A stretch of 64,000 nt of DNA from Acrocarpospora pleiomorpha (GCF_009687885.1 NZ_BLAF01000010.1:1-64000), one strand, 5' to 3'. Shown: positions 8,114 to 16,321, counted from the stretch's first letter. Made by a program: numbers and translations. The notes: a model not told the origin generated them from the letters alone.

Positions 8114-8778
8114 TGCCCGGGAACGCCACCGCCGCCGGCTCGACGAGGACGCTGTTGACCTGCGGGATCATCGCCGGCCCGCTCTACATCGTCGTGGTCG
8201 TCCTGCAGATGCTCACCAGGGACGGGTTCGACATCAGCCGCCATCCGGCCAGCTTGCTGAGCAACGGTGACCTGGGATGGATCCAGATCGCCAACTTCCT
8301 GGTCAGCGGCCTGCTGTTCGGGGCGGGCGCGGTCGGGCTGCGCCGAGTACTGGGGCCTTCGGCGGGCCGGGGCGGCACCTGGGGGCCGCGGCTGATCGGC
8401 GTCTTCGGCGCCGGGATCGTCGCCGCGGCCTTCTTCTCCGCCGACCCCGTCGACGGCTTCCCGCCGGGGACGCCGACCGGCCCGCCCACGACCGTCAGCG
8501 TGCCCGGACTCGTGCACTTCCTCGTCGCCGGGGTCGCCTTCCTCGCGCTGATCGCCGCCTGCTTCGTGTTCGCCCGCCGCTTCGCCGCGGCCGGCCGCCG
8601 CGGCTGGTCGGCCTTCAGTACGGTGACCGGCGCGCTCTTCCTGGCATCCTGGATGTCGATCTTCGCGCTGCCGGGCAACAGGGCGGCCAACATCGCCTTC
8701 GCCGTCCCGATCGCGCTCGTCCTGGTGTGGACGTCGCTCCTGGCCGCGCACCGGCTGACCCGGCCAGGCGAGGAGTGA
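8113..8778 (+). CDS. DUF998-family integral membrane protein
   Basis: 221 residues with about six hydrophobic helices, starting with TLLTCGIIAGPLYIVVVVLQM. The typical DUF998 early motif GFDISRHPASLLSNGDLGWIQ follows the first helix. Function of the family is unknown; a transport or sensing role in the cytoplasmic membrane is usual speculation. The ATG overlaps the preceding TGA, so it is translationally coupled to the SRPBCC gene and probably under the same ArsR-type promoter. Confidence 0.88.
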   Translation: MPGNATAAGSTRTLLTCGIIAGPLYIVVVVLQMLTRDGFDISRHPASLLSNGDLGWIQIANFLVSGLLFGAGAVGLRRVLGPSAGRGGTWGPRLIGVFGAGIVAAAFFSADPVDGFPPGTPTGPPTTVSVPGLVHFLVAGVAFLALIAACFVFARRFAAAGRRGWSAFSTVTGALFLASWMSIFALPGNRAANIAFAVPIALVLVWTSLLAAHRLTRPGEE

Positions 8779-8892
8779 AAGCGCGCACCTGCTGTCCGCT
8801 CGCCGTCAGCACCGGCCTGGTCGGCGTCCCCGTCCGAGCCGGTGGACCGTTAAGCCGGGGCAGGCTGCGTCGGTTCGCACCGCCGGTGGACG

Positions 8893-9729
8893 TCAGGCCG
8901 GGTCGGCGGCGCTGGTTCGGGTCGCGGTGACCGCCACCGTGGCGTAGCGCATCGTGAAGCTGCCCCCCACCGCGTCGATGGCGGTGCCGACGCCCTCCAG
9001 CACCTCCGTCAGCTTGTCCGGCGGAAGCCGGGTGAGGGCGCCGGTAGTGGGCAGCTGGTCCAGCCACGCGTGCCGGGTGTAGGGCTGCTCCCAGTCGAAT
9101 CGCCACTGCTCCGGGTCGCTGAACCCGCCCGCGTCCCGGATCGCGTCGGCGGCCTTGGAGAACATCGCCTGATAGATGTCCAGGGCTTGCCTCGTCGGCT
9201 GGAGGTTGAACGGCGAGTCGGGCATCACCCGCTGGTAGACTGCGGCAAAGGCGTCCGCCACGGCGGGCGGAGGCTGGAACGCGTGCCAGAATGCCGCCAG
9301 CCGGCCGCCGGGCCGCAGCACCCGTGCCGCCTTGGCCGGTCCGGCGACCGGGTCGACCCAGTGCCAGGCCGTCCCGGCGATGACCGCGTCGAAGTCCCGG
9401 CCGGCGGGATCCCAGGCTTCGAACGTCGCCACCTCGACCTCGATCCCGCTGCGGCGCGCGAATTCGGCCATGCGGGCGTCGGGCTCGACGCCGAGAACCG
9501 TGCAGCCGGCCGCCTGGAACTGCCGGGCCGCTATGCCGGTGCCGCAGCCGACGTCGAGAACGTTGGGCCCGAGGCCGGCGGCGACGATCCGGTTCACCAG
9601 GGCGTCGGGATATGGGGGCCGGGTCCGGTCGTAGCGTTCGGCGTCCACCCCGAACGACTCCGCTACCTGTCGGTGCTGGTGAGGCTGGGGCTCGGAAGGA
9701 CGTGCTCGCTCCGGCGGCATAGTGGTCAC
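8893..9729 (-). CDS. Class I SAM-dependent methyltransferase
   Basis: A 278-residue Rossmann-fold methyltransferase. Motif I is VLDVGCGTGIAARQF (around residues 57-71), the acidic end of strand 2 is GVEPD, and motif IV is FDAVIAGTAWHWVDP followed by VLRPGGRLA. The N-terminal AESFGVDAERYDRTRPPYP is typical of the UbiE/TehB-like group with unknown acceptor. It starts at GTG 9729. It stands alone: the upstream VOC gene ends 78 bp away on the same strand, and the DUF998 gene converges. Confidence 0.88.
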   Translation of the reverse strand: MTTMPPERARPSEPQPHQHRQVAESFGVDAERYDRTRPPYPDALVNRIVAAGLGPNVLDVGCGTGIAARQFQAAGCTVLGVEPDARMAEFARRSGIEVEVATFEAWDPAGRDFDAVIAGTAWHWVDPVAGPAKAARVLRPGGRLAAFWHAFQPPPAVADAFAAVYQRVMPDSPFNLQPTRQALDIYQAMFSKAADAIRDAGGFSDPEQWRFDWEQPYTRHAWLDQLPTTGALTRLPPDKLTEVLEGVGTAIDAVGGSFTMRYATVAVTATRTSAADPA

Positions 9730-9807
9730 GCGCCTACTTTAAAGTCGTCGGCACGCTCGCGTTGTCCGCCGATCGCGAAGGCGCCCGGCCGCAGGCTGGG
9801 ACGTCCG

Positions 9808-10200
9808 TTACGGAAGGTTGAGCTGCCAGGAGACGCCGAAGCGGTCGTTTACCCAGCCGAACTTGGTGCTGAAGCCGTAGGAGCTCAGTGGCATGAGTTC
9901 CCCGCCGCCCTCGGCGAGCGCCGCGTACAGGCGGTCGATCTCCTCCTCGGTGTCGCATCCGACGTAGAGCGAGACCGACGGCGTGAACGTGAAGGCGTGC
10001 CCGGAGCTGTCGATGCACATGTACTCCTGGCCCGCCAGGGTGAAGGTGGCATGCCTGATCTTGCCTTCCGCGGGCTCCCCCGGAGGGATGTGGGTGACGT
10101 TCACCACCTTGGCGTCCTCGAAGAGGGAGACGTAGAACGTCATGGCCTCCTCGGCGTCGCCGTTCTGGAACATGAGGAAAGTGGTGATCTTCTGGGTCAT
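9808..10200 (-). CDS. VOC-superfamily PhnB-like protein
   Basis: 130 residues of the glyoxalase/PhnB fold: MTQKITTFLMFQNGDAEEAMTFY at the N-terminus and YGFSTKFGWVNDRFGVSWQL at the C-terminus are typical of the PhnB/YjdN group. Their catalytic role is mostly unproven. The start ATG overlaps the TGA of the upstream SRPBCC gene as ATGA, so the two are one translation unit. Longer in-frame ORF sequence upstream is a shadow of the SRPBCC gene. Confidence 0.87.
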   Translation of the reverse strand: MTQKITTFLMFQNGDAEEAMTFYVSLFEDAKVVNVTHIPPGEPAEGKIRHATFTLAGQEYMCIDSSGHAFTFTPSVSLYVGCDTEEEIDRLYAALAEGGGELMPLSSYGFSTKFGWVNDRFGVSWQLNLP

Positions 10201-10814
10201 GACTGCTCGTCCTCGGGGGCGTAGAAGGCGGTGGTGTTGGCGACGGCGGTGGCGACCTGGTCGGGTGGGCCGCCGGCGGCCTCGTGGGCGTGGCCCCACG
10301 CCTGGCTGCTGGCCGTGATGAAGCGCCGGCCCTCGTGGGTCTGGTGGAAGGTGTTCTCGTCGACCGGGGGCGCGCCCGACAGGTGCAGGCTGAGGCCCAG
10401 GAGGGAGAGGTCCCAGCCCACGCCGGCGGCGCCGGGGCCGTAGCCGGACCACATGTCCGGGGGCACGTCGGCGGTGTGGCGCAGCTCGAACAGGGTGCCG
10501 TCGCCCTCGCTCGACAGGCGCACCTCGACCTCGGAGAAGCCGGGATCCTCGCCGTACAGCCAGCTGACCGCCAGCAGGCGGGGTGGCTCGCAGCGCAGGA
10601 TCTCGCCGCCCGCGTTGCCCTCGAGCTGGTACGTGCCGCCCAGCCGCAGGTCTCCGGTGACGGGCAGGAACCAGCGGCGCAGCCGCTCGGCGTTCGTGCA
10701 GGCGTCCCACACGTCCTCGACGTCGGCGTCGTAGCGCCGCCGCAGCGTCATGACCTTGCGCTCACCGTTGAGCAGTTCGCGATGCGCCTGGTTGACCTCG
10801 TCAACGATATCCAT
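10197..10814 (-). CDS. SRPBCC (AHSA1-type) domain protein, second copy
   Basis: 205 residues. The core RRYDADVEDVWDACTNAERLRRWFLP and GDLRLGGTYQLEGNAGGEILRCEPP closely matches the protein at 7466-8113, so the two are paralogues. It is followed by a coupled PhnB-like gene. Its promoter carries the same 15-bp TTGACTTATATAAGC element as the first copy, implying a common repressor. No ArsR gene is present between promoter and gene. Confidence 0.9.
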   Translation of the reverse strand: MDIVDEVNQAHRELLNGERKVMTLRRRYDADVEDVWDACTNAERLRRWFLPVTGDLRLGGTYQLEGNAGGEILRCEPPRLLAVSWLYGEDPGFSEVEVRLSSEGDGTLFELRHTADVPPDMWSGYGPGAAGVGWDLSLLGLSLHLSGAPPVDENTFHQTHEGRRFITASSQAWGHAHEAAGGPPDQVATAVANTTAFYAPEDEQS

Positions 10815-10859
10815 CAGGTGTCCTCCTCAGGATCCGTCGACCCGATCGTTTCAGGGTGC

Positions 10860-10874
10860 GCTTATATAAGTCAA
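10860..10874 (-). promoter_or_regulatory. Promoter with ArsR-type palindrome (copy 2)
   Basis: Read on the minus strand it is TTGACTTATATAAGC, identical to 7275-7289, with the palindrome CTTATATAAG at 10861-10870. It lies 46 bp upstream of the SRPBCC start. Confidence 0.7.
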
Positions 10875-10894
10875 ACATGATTTTGCTGCGTAGG

Positions 10895-11884
10895 TCACGA
10901 CTCGGCGACCTGGTCACGCGGAATGGCCAGCAGCGCTCTGGCGCCCAGGACGACCAGGATCAGGCAGGTTAGCGCGACGGCGATGCTCTGACCGAGCGCC
11001 ACGGCTGTCATGGTCTGGGTGATCGAGTCGGTGGCGCCGAAATTGAGAGCGGGGAATCGAGCGCACAATACCGGCACCGCCAGGATCGCCAGGGCCAGTG
11101 GCCACGATGGTGTCCGCAGTGCGGGGGAGTGCCAGTGCGCGCCCACGCGGGCGAGGCCCGCGATCACGATCAGCAGGCTGGCCAGGCCGGCCTCGTCAAG
11201 CCAGGCCCACGATGCCGGCAGGCGGAGATTGAGTTCCACCGCTGCCACGCCCAGCGCCACCGACAGCAGGATGCCGGCGCCGAGCGGCGTCGGGGTGAGC
11301 CACCACGTGCGGCGGACCTGTGGCGCGTCGCGATGGAATCCCGCGGTCAGGGCCAGCACCGGCACCAGGGTCAGCAGGGTGTAGGGCAATCTGACCAGGA
11401 GGTACTCGCCGTCGACAGTGGCGGCGATGAGGAACAGCTGCTGGGCCAGGGCGAGCAGCGCCAGCACCTTGGCGGCGCGGACGCGATCCCAGGCGAGCGT
11501 CACGAACGCCGCGATCCACAAGCCGCTGGCCAAGGTCTGGATCATCGATCCAGGGAACCCGTACTCGTCGTAGGTGCGGAGGAAACCGCCGAAGTACACG
11601 CAACTGATCACTGTTTGGAAGAACAGCCCCAGCAGGGCCACCAGGCGGATCGTCTGGCCCCAGGCGAAGAACCTCGGCGCCGCGCCGACACCGCCCAGGC
11701 GGACCCGCATCGACAGCGCCGCCACGCTGGCGATCTCCGGCCAGCTGGGCCTGGGACCGTCCTCGTCGCCGACGTCCCCCGCGCTTTCCAGGTAGGCCGC
11801 AACCATCTCCTCCTCCCGCTTGGCGCGGTAGGAGGCGGGCAGCAGGCGCAGCACGCGCCGATAGCTCTCCTCCAGCAGGCTCAT
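10895..11884 (-). CDS. Polytopic membrane protein coupled to PadR regulator
   Basis: 329 residues. A short cytoplasmic N-terminus (MSLLEESYRRVLRLLPASYRAKREEEMVAAYLE) resembles the N-terminus common to actinomycete PadR-linked membrane proteins. It is followed by about eight hydrophobic helices from residue 75 on. No catalytic motif is recognised. The ATG overlaps the TGA of the PadR gene, so both are made from one mRNA; a PadR-controlled permease or stress-response membrane protein is a reasonable reading. The longer ORF reaching 12319 is the PadR shadow. Confidence 0.82.
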   Translation of the reverse strand: MSLLEESYRRVLRLLPASYRAKREEEMVAAYLESAGDVGDEDGPRPSWPEIASVAALSMRVRLGGVGAAPRFFAWGQTIRLVALLGLFFQTVISCVYFGGFLRTYDEYGFPGSMIQTLASGLWIAAFVTLAWDRVRAAKVLALLALAQQLFLIAATVDGEYLLVRLPYTLLTLVPVLALTAGFHRDAPQVRRTWWLTPTPLGAGILLSVALGVAAVELNLRLPASWAWLDEAGLASLLIVIAGLARVGAHWHSPALRTPSWPLALAILAVPVLCARFPALNFGATDSITQTMTAVALGQSIAVALTCLILVVLGARALLAIPRDQVAES

Positions 11885-12234
11885 GCCGCCCCTCCCGCCG
11901 TGATCGCACGCCGGTGGCGGGCGCTGAGCCGATCCGTGGCAGCCCTGATGTTCTCCGCGAGCCGTACGGCTTCCGCCTCCAGCGCCGTCGCACCGGAGTC
12001 GGTCAGCCGGTAGTAGCGGCGCAGCCGGCCCTGCTGCACCTCTTCGCGGTCCAGCGTCACCAGCTCGTCGGCCGCCAGCCGGTCGAGCACGCCGTACAGC
12101 GTGCCGACTTTGAGCCGCACCCGCCCGGCGGACAGCGTCTCGACCTCCCGCACGATCCCGTAGCCATGCCGCGGCTCGTCGACCAGCGCGGTGAGAACGA
12201 GGAACGCCGCCTCCGTCATCATCCGTCTTCCCAT
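11881..12234 (-). CDS. PadR-family transcriptional regulator
   Basis: 117 residues. The PadR core is TEAAFLVLTALVDEPRHGYGIVREVE followed by VGTLYGVLDRLAADELV and the wing RLRRYYRLTDSG; the C-terminal dimerisation helix is EAVRLAENIRAATDRL. PadR repressors usually control the gene they are coupled to, here the membrane protein overlapping by 4 nt. ATG 12234 has a close GGAG; MMTEAA four codons later is an alternative start. Confidence 0.92.
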   Translation of the reverse strand: MGRRMMTEAAFLVLTALVDEPRHGYGIVREVETLSAGRVRLKVGTLYGVLDRLAADELVTLDREEVQQGRLRRYYRLTDSGATALEAEAVRLAENIRAATDRLSARHRRAITAGGAA

Positions 12235-12289
12235 GCGCTCCAGAATATATCGGAAAGCAGGTTATTGGAGCCCACCGTCCCGCCAACGG

Positions 12290-12303
12290 GGGACCTTCGG
12301 CCC
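12290..12303 (+). promoter_or_regulatory. DevR/DosR-like box
   Basis: GGGACCTTCGGCCC is a 14-bp near-palindrome resembling the dormancy (DevR/OsdR) box of actinobacteria. It lies 50 bp before an Acg-like nitroreductase, a typical target, and not far from a universal stress protein gene. Confidence 0.5.
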
Positions 12304-12352
12304 TTACCCGGTGGCGCACGGGTCATTGGACTGGAGATGGAGGTGGGGCGGA

Positions 12353-13339
12353 ATGCGTACGCGAGAGGATCTGGAAGCCGTCGTGGAGGCGGCGGGGTGG
12401 GCGCCGTCGGTGCACAACAGTCAGCCGTGGTCGTTCACCATCGCCGGAGACGAGATCAGTCTCCGCGCCGACGTCGACCGGCGGTTGCGCGCGGCCGATC
12501 CGGAGGGCAGGGAGCTCCTGGTGAGCTGCGGGGCCGCGCTGTTCAACGTCAGGACGGCGATACGCGCCCTCGGTTTCGAGCCGCTGGTGGGGATGCTTCC
12601 CGATCCTGACCGGCCGGCGTTGCTGGCCACCGTACGGATAGGGCCGGCCGAGGCGGTGGATGAGCACACCGAGGTGATCCGGTCGGAGATTCCCCGGCGG
12701 CGTACGCATCGGGCGGGCTTCGCGGGCAGGCGAGTGCCGGAGCGCATGCTGGACGCGCTGGTGGGGGAGGCGGAACGGGAAGGCGCCCGGCTGACCCCCG
12801 TCGGGGCGGAGGGGGCGATCCGGGTTCTCGCGGCGCTCACCACGGCGGCCCAGGAGGTGCAGGCCCAGGATCGGGAGTACAGCCTGGAGATGATCCGCTG
12901 GGGGCGGCCACCGGGCAGCAAGTATCGCGACGGCGTGCCCGCGGACGCCTACCCGCAGCAGGCCCGCCGGACACATCCGCACTTCGCCCAGCGCGACTAC
13001 GCGCGCGGGCAGGGCTGGGGCAACCCCGATGATCAGCCCATGGCCGCGGACACCGGGGTGGTGGCGCTGCTGACCACCAGAAGCGACACGCGCGCGGACT
13101 GGCTGAAGGCCGGGCAGGCGCTCCAGGCGGTGCTCCTGCACGCCGCGGCCGCGGGTGTCGCCGCCGCCTTCCACACCCAGGCGCTGGAACACCCGCAGCT
13201 GCGAGACTTCATCCGGGCGCAGCTCTGCTCGGGGGAGTTCCCGCAGATGGTGATGCGGCTGGGCTATCCCACCACCAGGACCCGGGGGGTCCGGCGACCG
13301 CTGGCGGACGTTCTCGACGAGGGCGGAAACCCCGGCTAA
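12353..13339 (+). CDS. Acg-type nitroreductase-family protein
   Basis: 328 residues. The flavin-binding nitroreductase fold of the Acg/Rv2032 branch: AAGWAPSVHNSQPWSFTIAGD near residues 12-32, the RRRTHRAGF segment, and the C-terminal FPQMVMRLGYP before a short tail. ATG 12353 follows GGAGGTGGGG. In mycobacteria Acg belongs to the hypoxia/dormancy regulon and is thought to sequester flavin. Here a DevR-like box precedes it and a universal stress protein follows 99 bp later, matching that context. No DosRS genes are in the window. Confidence 0.85.
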   Translation: MRTREDLEAVVEAAGWAPSVHNSQPWSFTIAGDEISLRADVDRRLRAADPEGRELLVSCGAALFNVRTAIRALGFEPLVGMLPDPDRPALLATVRIGPAEAVDEHTEVIRSEIPRRRTHRAGFAGRRVPERMLDALVGEAEREGARLTPVGAEGAIRVLAALTTAAQEVQAQDREYSLEMIRWGRPPGSKYRDGVPADAYPQQARRTHPHFAQRDYARGQGWGNPDDQPMAADTGVVALLTTRSDTRADWLKAGQALQAVLLHAAAAGVAAAFHTQALEHPQLRDFIRAQLCSGEFPQMVMRLGYPTTRTRGVRRPLADVLDEGGNPG

Positions 13340-13363
13340 GCGGACGGAGGTCCCTTCCTTCTC

Positions 13364-13400
13364 GGGTCCATCGGCTCTGACTTTCCGAGGGCCCATCGGC
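13364..13400 (+). promoter_or_regulatory. Repeated GGGYCCATCGGC elements before the stress gene
   Basis: GGGTCCATCGGC (13364-13375) and GGGCCCATCGGC (13389-13400) lie 25 bp apart, 39-75 bp before the universal stress protein start. They may be half-sites for a dormancy-type regulator. Confidence 0.35.
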
Positions 13401-13438
13401 GATCATGAAGGCAGGCGTAGACCCAATGGGAGGACATC

Positions 13439-14272
13439 GTGATCGTCGCCGGAGTGGACGGCATGCGGGCCGGTGTGGAAGCGGTGGAGTGGGCGGCTCA
13501 CGAAGCCGTGCTGCGTGACGTGCCGCTCCGCGTGGTGAGCGCGGTGCCCGCCTGGTGCCTCGATCGGGGCACCGCGGGGCCGTACAGCGGAGTCGGGACC
13601 TGGATGCGTGACGGGGGGAACGCCGCGCTCGCCGAGGCCGCCGGAGCGGCGCGGCGCGCGGAGGCGAAGGTGAACGTCGACACGAAGCTGGTGGGCGGCG
13701 ACGCCCGGGTGGCCCTCATCGAGGAGTCGCGCCACGCCGAGCTGCTCGTCGTCGGGGACTCCGGGCTCGGCGCCCTGCGCGGCAAGCTGATCGGCTCCGT
13801 GGCGTACGGCGTGGCCGGCCACGCGGCCTGCGACGTGGTCGTGGTGCGCAAGCGGCAGTCGCCGGCCCGGCCGGAGATCGTCGTCGGCGTGGACGGCTCC
13901 GGAGCCCAGCCCGCCGTTCTGGAGTTCGCCTTCAAGGAGGCGGCCCTGCGCGGCGCCGGCCTGCGCGCCGTGCTGGCCTGGGACTGGCACGACCTCATCC
14001 GGCCGGACGCCGGCGAACCGGAGGGCAGCCGGCGCGTGCTGGCCGAGGTCCTGGCCGGATGGCGGGAGACCAGCCCGGACGTGCCGGTGTCGATGGACGT
14101 CGTGCACGGGCACCCGGTCGACGCCCTGCGGCACGCCGCTGACGGCGCCGACCTGCTCGTCGTCGGCTCGCACGGGCACGGGGTCCTGGCGGGCATGCTC
14201 CTCGGATCGGTCAGCCAGGCCATGCTGCACCACGCTCCCTGCCCGGTGGCGGTCGTCCGGATCACACCCTGA
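13439..14272 (+). CDS. Universal stress protein with tandem UspA domains
   Basis: 277 residues, two UspA domains. Each ends in the ATP-binding pattern G-x2-G-x9-G-S: VVGDSGLGALRGKLIGSVA in the first and VVGSHGHGVLAGMLLGSVS in the second. VVGVDGSGAQPAVLEFAF opens the second domain. GTG 13439 follows GGGAGG. Tandem USPs of this size are common in actinobacterial hypoxia/stress regulons, in line with the Acg-like neighbour. Confidence 0.93.
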   Translation: MIVAGVDGMRAGVEAVEWAAHEAVLRDVPLRVVSAVPAWCLDRGTAGPYSGVGTWMRDGGNAALAEAAGAARRAEAKVNVDTKLVGGDARVALIEESRHAELLVVGDSGLGALRGKLIGSVAYGVAGHAACDVVVVRKRQSPARPEIVVGVDGSGAQPAVLEFAFKEAALRGAGLRAVLAWDWHDLIRPDAGEPEGSRRVLAEVLAGWRETSPDVPVSMDVVHGHPVDALRHAADGADLLVVGSHGHGVLAGMLLGSVSQAMLHHAPCPVAVVRITP

Positions 14273-14300
14273 CGGATCGCCACCGGCTGGTGGCGATCCG
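14273..14300. terminator. Bidirectional hairpin terminator
   Basis: CGGATCGCCACC and GGTGGCGATCCG form a perfect 12-bp stem with loop GGCT. It starts at the base after the stop of the stress gene and serves the convergent ricin-lectin gene as well. Confidence 0.8.
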
Positions 14301-14311
14301 CCAGGAAAGCG

Positions 14312-14842
14312 TCAGGTCACGTAGACGAGGTGCCAGCGGCGGGAGGGGTGGCTGTCGCAGGTGTACTGCAGCGCTTCGACGTTGTTCGCCTTGCTGACGC
14401 CGCCCGCGATGGTCACGCACTTGCCGGTCTGGACGTTCCGGATCCGGTAGTTGCCGGTCTCGCCGTCCTCGGTCAAGGTCCACGACCGCGACCGGTGGGT
14501 GTCACAGTTGTACTGCAGGGCCGTGACGTTGTTCGCCGTGCTGAGGCCGCCCGCGATGGTGAGGCACTTGCCGGTCTGGGCGTTCTTGATGCGCAGGCCG
14601 CCGCCGACGCCCGACGACATCGTCCAGCGGCGGGAGAGGTGGGTGTCGCAGGTGTACTGGACGGCGTGGACGTTGTTCTGGGTGCTGACCCCGCCCGCGA
14701 TGGTGAGGCACTTGCCGGTCTCGACGTTGACGAGCATCACCTGGCGGGGGGCGCTGGAGGCGGCCTGAGCCGGAGCCGCGATCGCGGTCAGGCCCAGCGC
14801 CAGCGCGGCGACGGAGAGTTTGAGTGTGGTGGAACGATCCAT
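14312..14842 (-). CDS. Secreted ricin-B-type beta-trefoil lectin
   Basis: 176 residues with a Sec signal peptide (MDRSTTLKLSVAALALGL, cleavage near PAQAA). The mature part consists of one RICIN beta-trefoil built from three near-identical ~45-residue repeats, each with TGKC(L/V)TIAGG, NNV..(A/V)(L/V)QY.C and (S/R)R(R/S)W. The cysteine pair in each repeat should form the usual intra-subdomain disulfide. There is no attached enzyme domain, so it is a stand-alone extracellular carbohydrate-binding protein. It is divergent from the LacI gene, whose operator lies between them. Confidence 0.9.
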   Translation of the reverse strand: MDRSTTLKLSVAALALGLTAIAAPAQAASSAPRQVMLVNVETGKCLTIAGGVSTQNNVHAVQYTCDTHLSRRWTMSSGVGGGLRIKNAQTGKCLTIAGGLSTANNVTALQYNCDTHRSRSWTLTEDGETGNYRIRNVQTGKCVTIAGGVSKANNVEALQYTCDSHPSRRWHLVYVT

Positions 14843-14981
14843 CCTAAGCTCCCAAGGGCTGGTTCGGATTTTTTCCAGAATCCGGGGAGCCCGCCCGGTG
14901 TGTCGTGAGTCGGGTGCTACTCAACTGCGAAGCGCGGCCGCTGGCTGATCCTAGAAGATCTTCCTTGATACTCGTGTTGGT

Positions 14982-14993
14982 GAGAGCGCTCTC
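14982..14993 (+). promoter_or_regulatory. LacI-family operator palindrome
   Basis: GAGAGCGCTCTC is a perfect 12-bp palindrome of the classic LacI/CytR type with central CG. It lies in the divergent region between the ricin-lectin and LacI genes. Confidence 0.75.
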
Positions 14994-15049
14994 GCGTCTA
15001 GTGTGCGGTGCGGCCACCGTTTGGCCGTGAAGAACGATTGCGAGTTCGA

Positions 15050-15808
15050 ATGCCGTACCGAAAGCCGACGATCCAGGATGTCGCACGTGAGGCAGGTGTG
15101 TCGCGGGCCACGGCATCGCGGGTGATGAACAACATGCCGGGCGCCTCGGGGGTCACCCGGGCCCGGGTCGCCGCGGTGGCGGCCAGCCTCGGGTACCGGC
15201 CCAACGAGGCGGCGCGGGCGCTGGCCTCCGGCCGCCGGATGGTCGTCGATCTCGTCGTGATCGTGTACGACCCGGACCTGTCCTGGCTCGGCGCCCACCC
15301 GTACTACAGCCGGGTCATCGCCGGGATGATGGCGGCGCTCGACGGCAGCGGCGTGCATCTGCGGATCCACGCGGGCAGCCTCGCGGGCGCGGCGGAGCTC
15401 CTCGACACGGTCGCGCGGCAGGCGACGGTCGGCGCGGTCCTGGTCAACGTCCCGCCGGAGCTCGCGGTGCGGTTTCAACGCCGCTGCCCGCGGGTGGTGT
15501 CGCTCAGCGCGACCGCCGCCTCGGTGCCCGCCGTGGAGGCGGAGAACGCCGCGGGGGCCTACACCGCCGTCAGCCACCTGCACCGCGTCGGGCGCGGGCG
15601 GATCGCGGCGATCCACGGGCCCGAGGTCAACACGTGCGCGAACCCCCCGCTGAGCACCATGCGGCTGCCGGCCGAGGAGATGGCCGCCGCCGCGACCGAA
15701 GCACTCCTGAACAGCACCCTCACACCGTCATGGCGGCGGATCTTCCCGGTCGAGCTCATCACGCGGCGGAGCACCGACCCCGCCGCGTACGGCATGGCGA
15801 ACATCTGA
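15050..15808 (+). CDS. LacI-family regulator with internal deletion
   Basis: 252 residues from ATG 15050. The N-terminal HTH (PTIQDVAREAGVSRATASRVMNN) is intact, as is the first part of the sugar-binding core. The text then jumps from AAIHGPEVNTCA straight to NPPLSTMRLPAEEMA. In full-length relatives these segments are about 80 residues apart, and the second is normally preceded by ..CA as well. An in-frame deletion between short repeats thus removed much of the C-terminal sugar-binding subdomain. DNA binding may persist but ligand response is doubtful. The palindrome upstream suggests it was autoregulated and controlled the downstream transporter. Confidence 0.85.
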   Translation: MPYRKPTIQDVAREAGVSRATASRVMNNMPGASGVTRARVAAVAASLGYRPNEAARALASGRRMVVDLVVIVYDPDLSWLGAHPYYSRVIAGMMAALDGSGVHLRIHAGSLAGAAELLDTVARQATVGAVLVNVPPELAVRFQRRCPRVVSLSATAASVPAVEAENAAGAYTAVSHLHRVGRGRIAAIHGPEVNTCANPPLSTMRLPAEEMAAAATEALLNSTLTPSWRRIFPVELITRRSTDPAAYGMANI

Positions 15809-15844
15809 CACCCGCGCACTCCCCGCCACGACCGAAAGGCCGCC

Positions 15845-16300
15845 ATGCCCGCCACCGTGTCGATCCGCCTGGGCGCCGCGACCCGGGCGACGTACGTCGT
15901 CTTCGCCGGCTGCGGGTTCCAACTCGCCAGCTGGGTCGCCCGGATCCCGCAGCTGCGGGACCACCTGGACCTGCGGCCGGCGCAGCTCGGGTGGGTGCTC
16001 CTGTTCATCTTCGGCCCGAACCTTCCCGTCGCGCTGACCGGGGCGCTGCTCTGGGGCGTCGGGACCGCGTTCGGCTACCCGGTCGGCATGAGCGCCGGGG
16101 CCGACGACCCACGCCACGCCACCGCCCGGGTCACCGTCATCTCCACCGTCGGCAAGCTGGCCGCCTTCACCGGACCACCGATGATCGGCTTGCTCGGCGA
16201 CCATGTCACAGTGCTCCGCGCCCTCCTCGTCGTCGCCGCGCTGCAAGGGGTGGCCCTCCTCATCGCCGGGGCCACCAAGCCCCTCGCGGGTGAGCGATGA
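15845..16300 (+). CDS. MFS transporter, internally deleted
   Basis: 151 residues where ~400 are expected. The N-terminus (ATYVVFAGCGFQLASWVARIPQLRDHL) and the C-terminal half's GALLWGVGTAFGYPVGMSAGADDP belong to a fucose-permease-like MFS protein, but they are joined at GWVLLFIFGPNLPVAL. Roughly 240 codons are missing in frame. Only about four helices remain, so transport is unlikely. It is the probable former target of the LacI regulator 36 bp upstream, which has its own in-frame deletion. Confidence 0.75.
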   Translation: MPATVSIRLGAATRATYVVFAGCGFQLASWVARIPQLRDHLDLRPAQLGWVLLFIFGPNLPVALTGALLWGVGTAFGYPVGMSAGADDPRHATARVTVISTVGKLAAFTGPPMIGLLGDHVTVLRALLVVAALQGVALLIAGATKPLAGER

Positions 16301-16321
16301 CGGAGGCCCGGGAAAACCTGT

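Noticed and set aside
15008..15060. tRNA-like GTTCGAATGCC near 15043
   Set aside because: No acceptor stem, D-arm or anticodon arm can be built around it; it lies at the start of the LacI gene.
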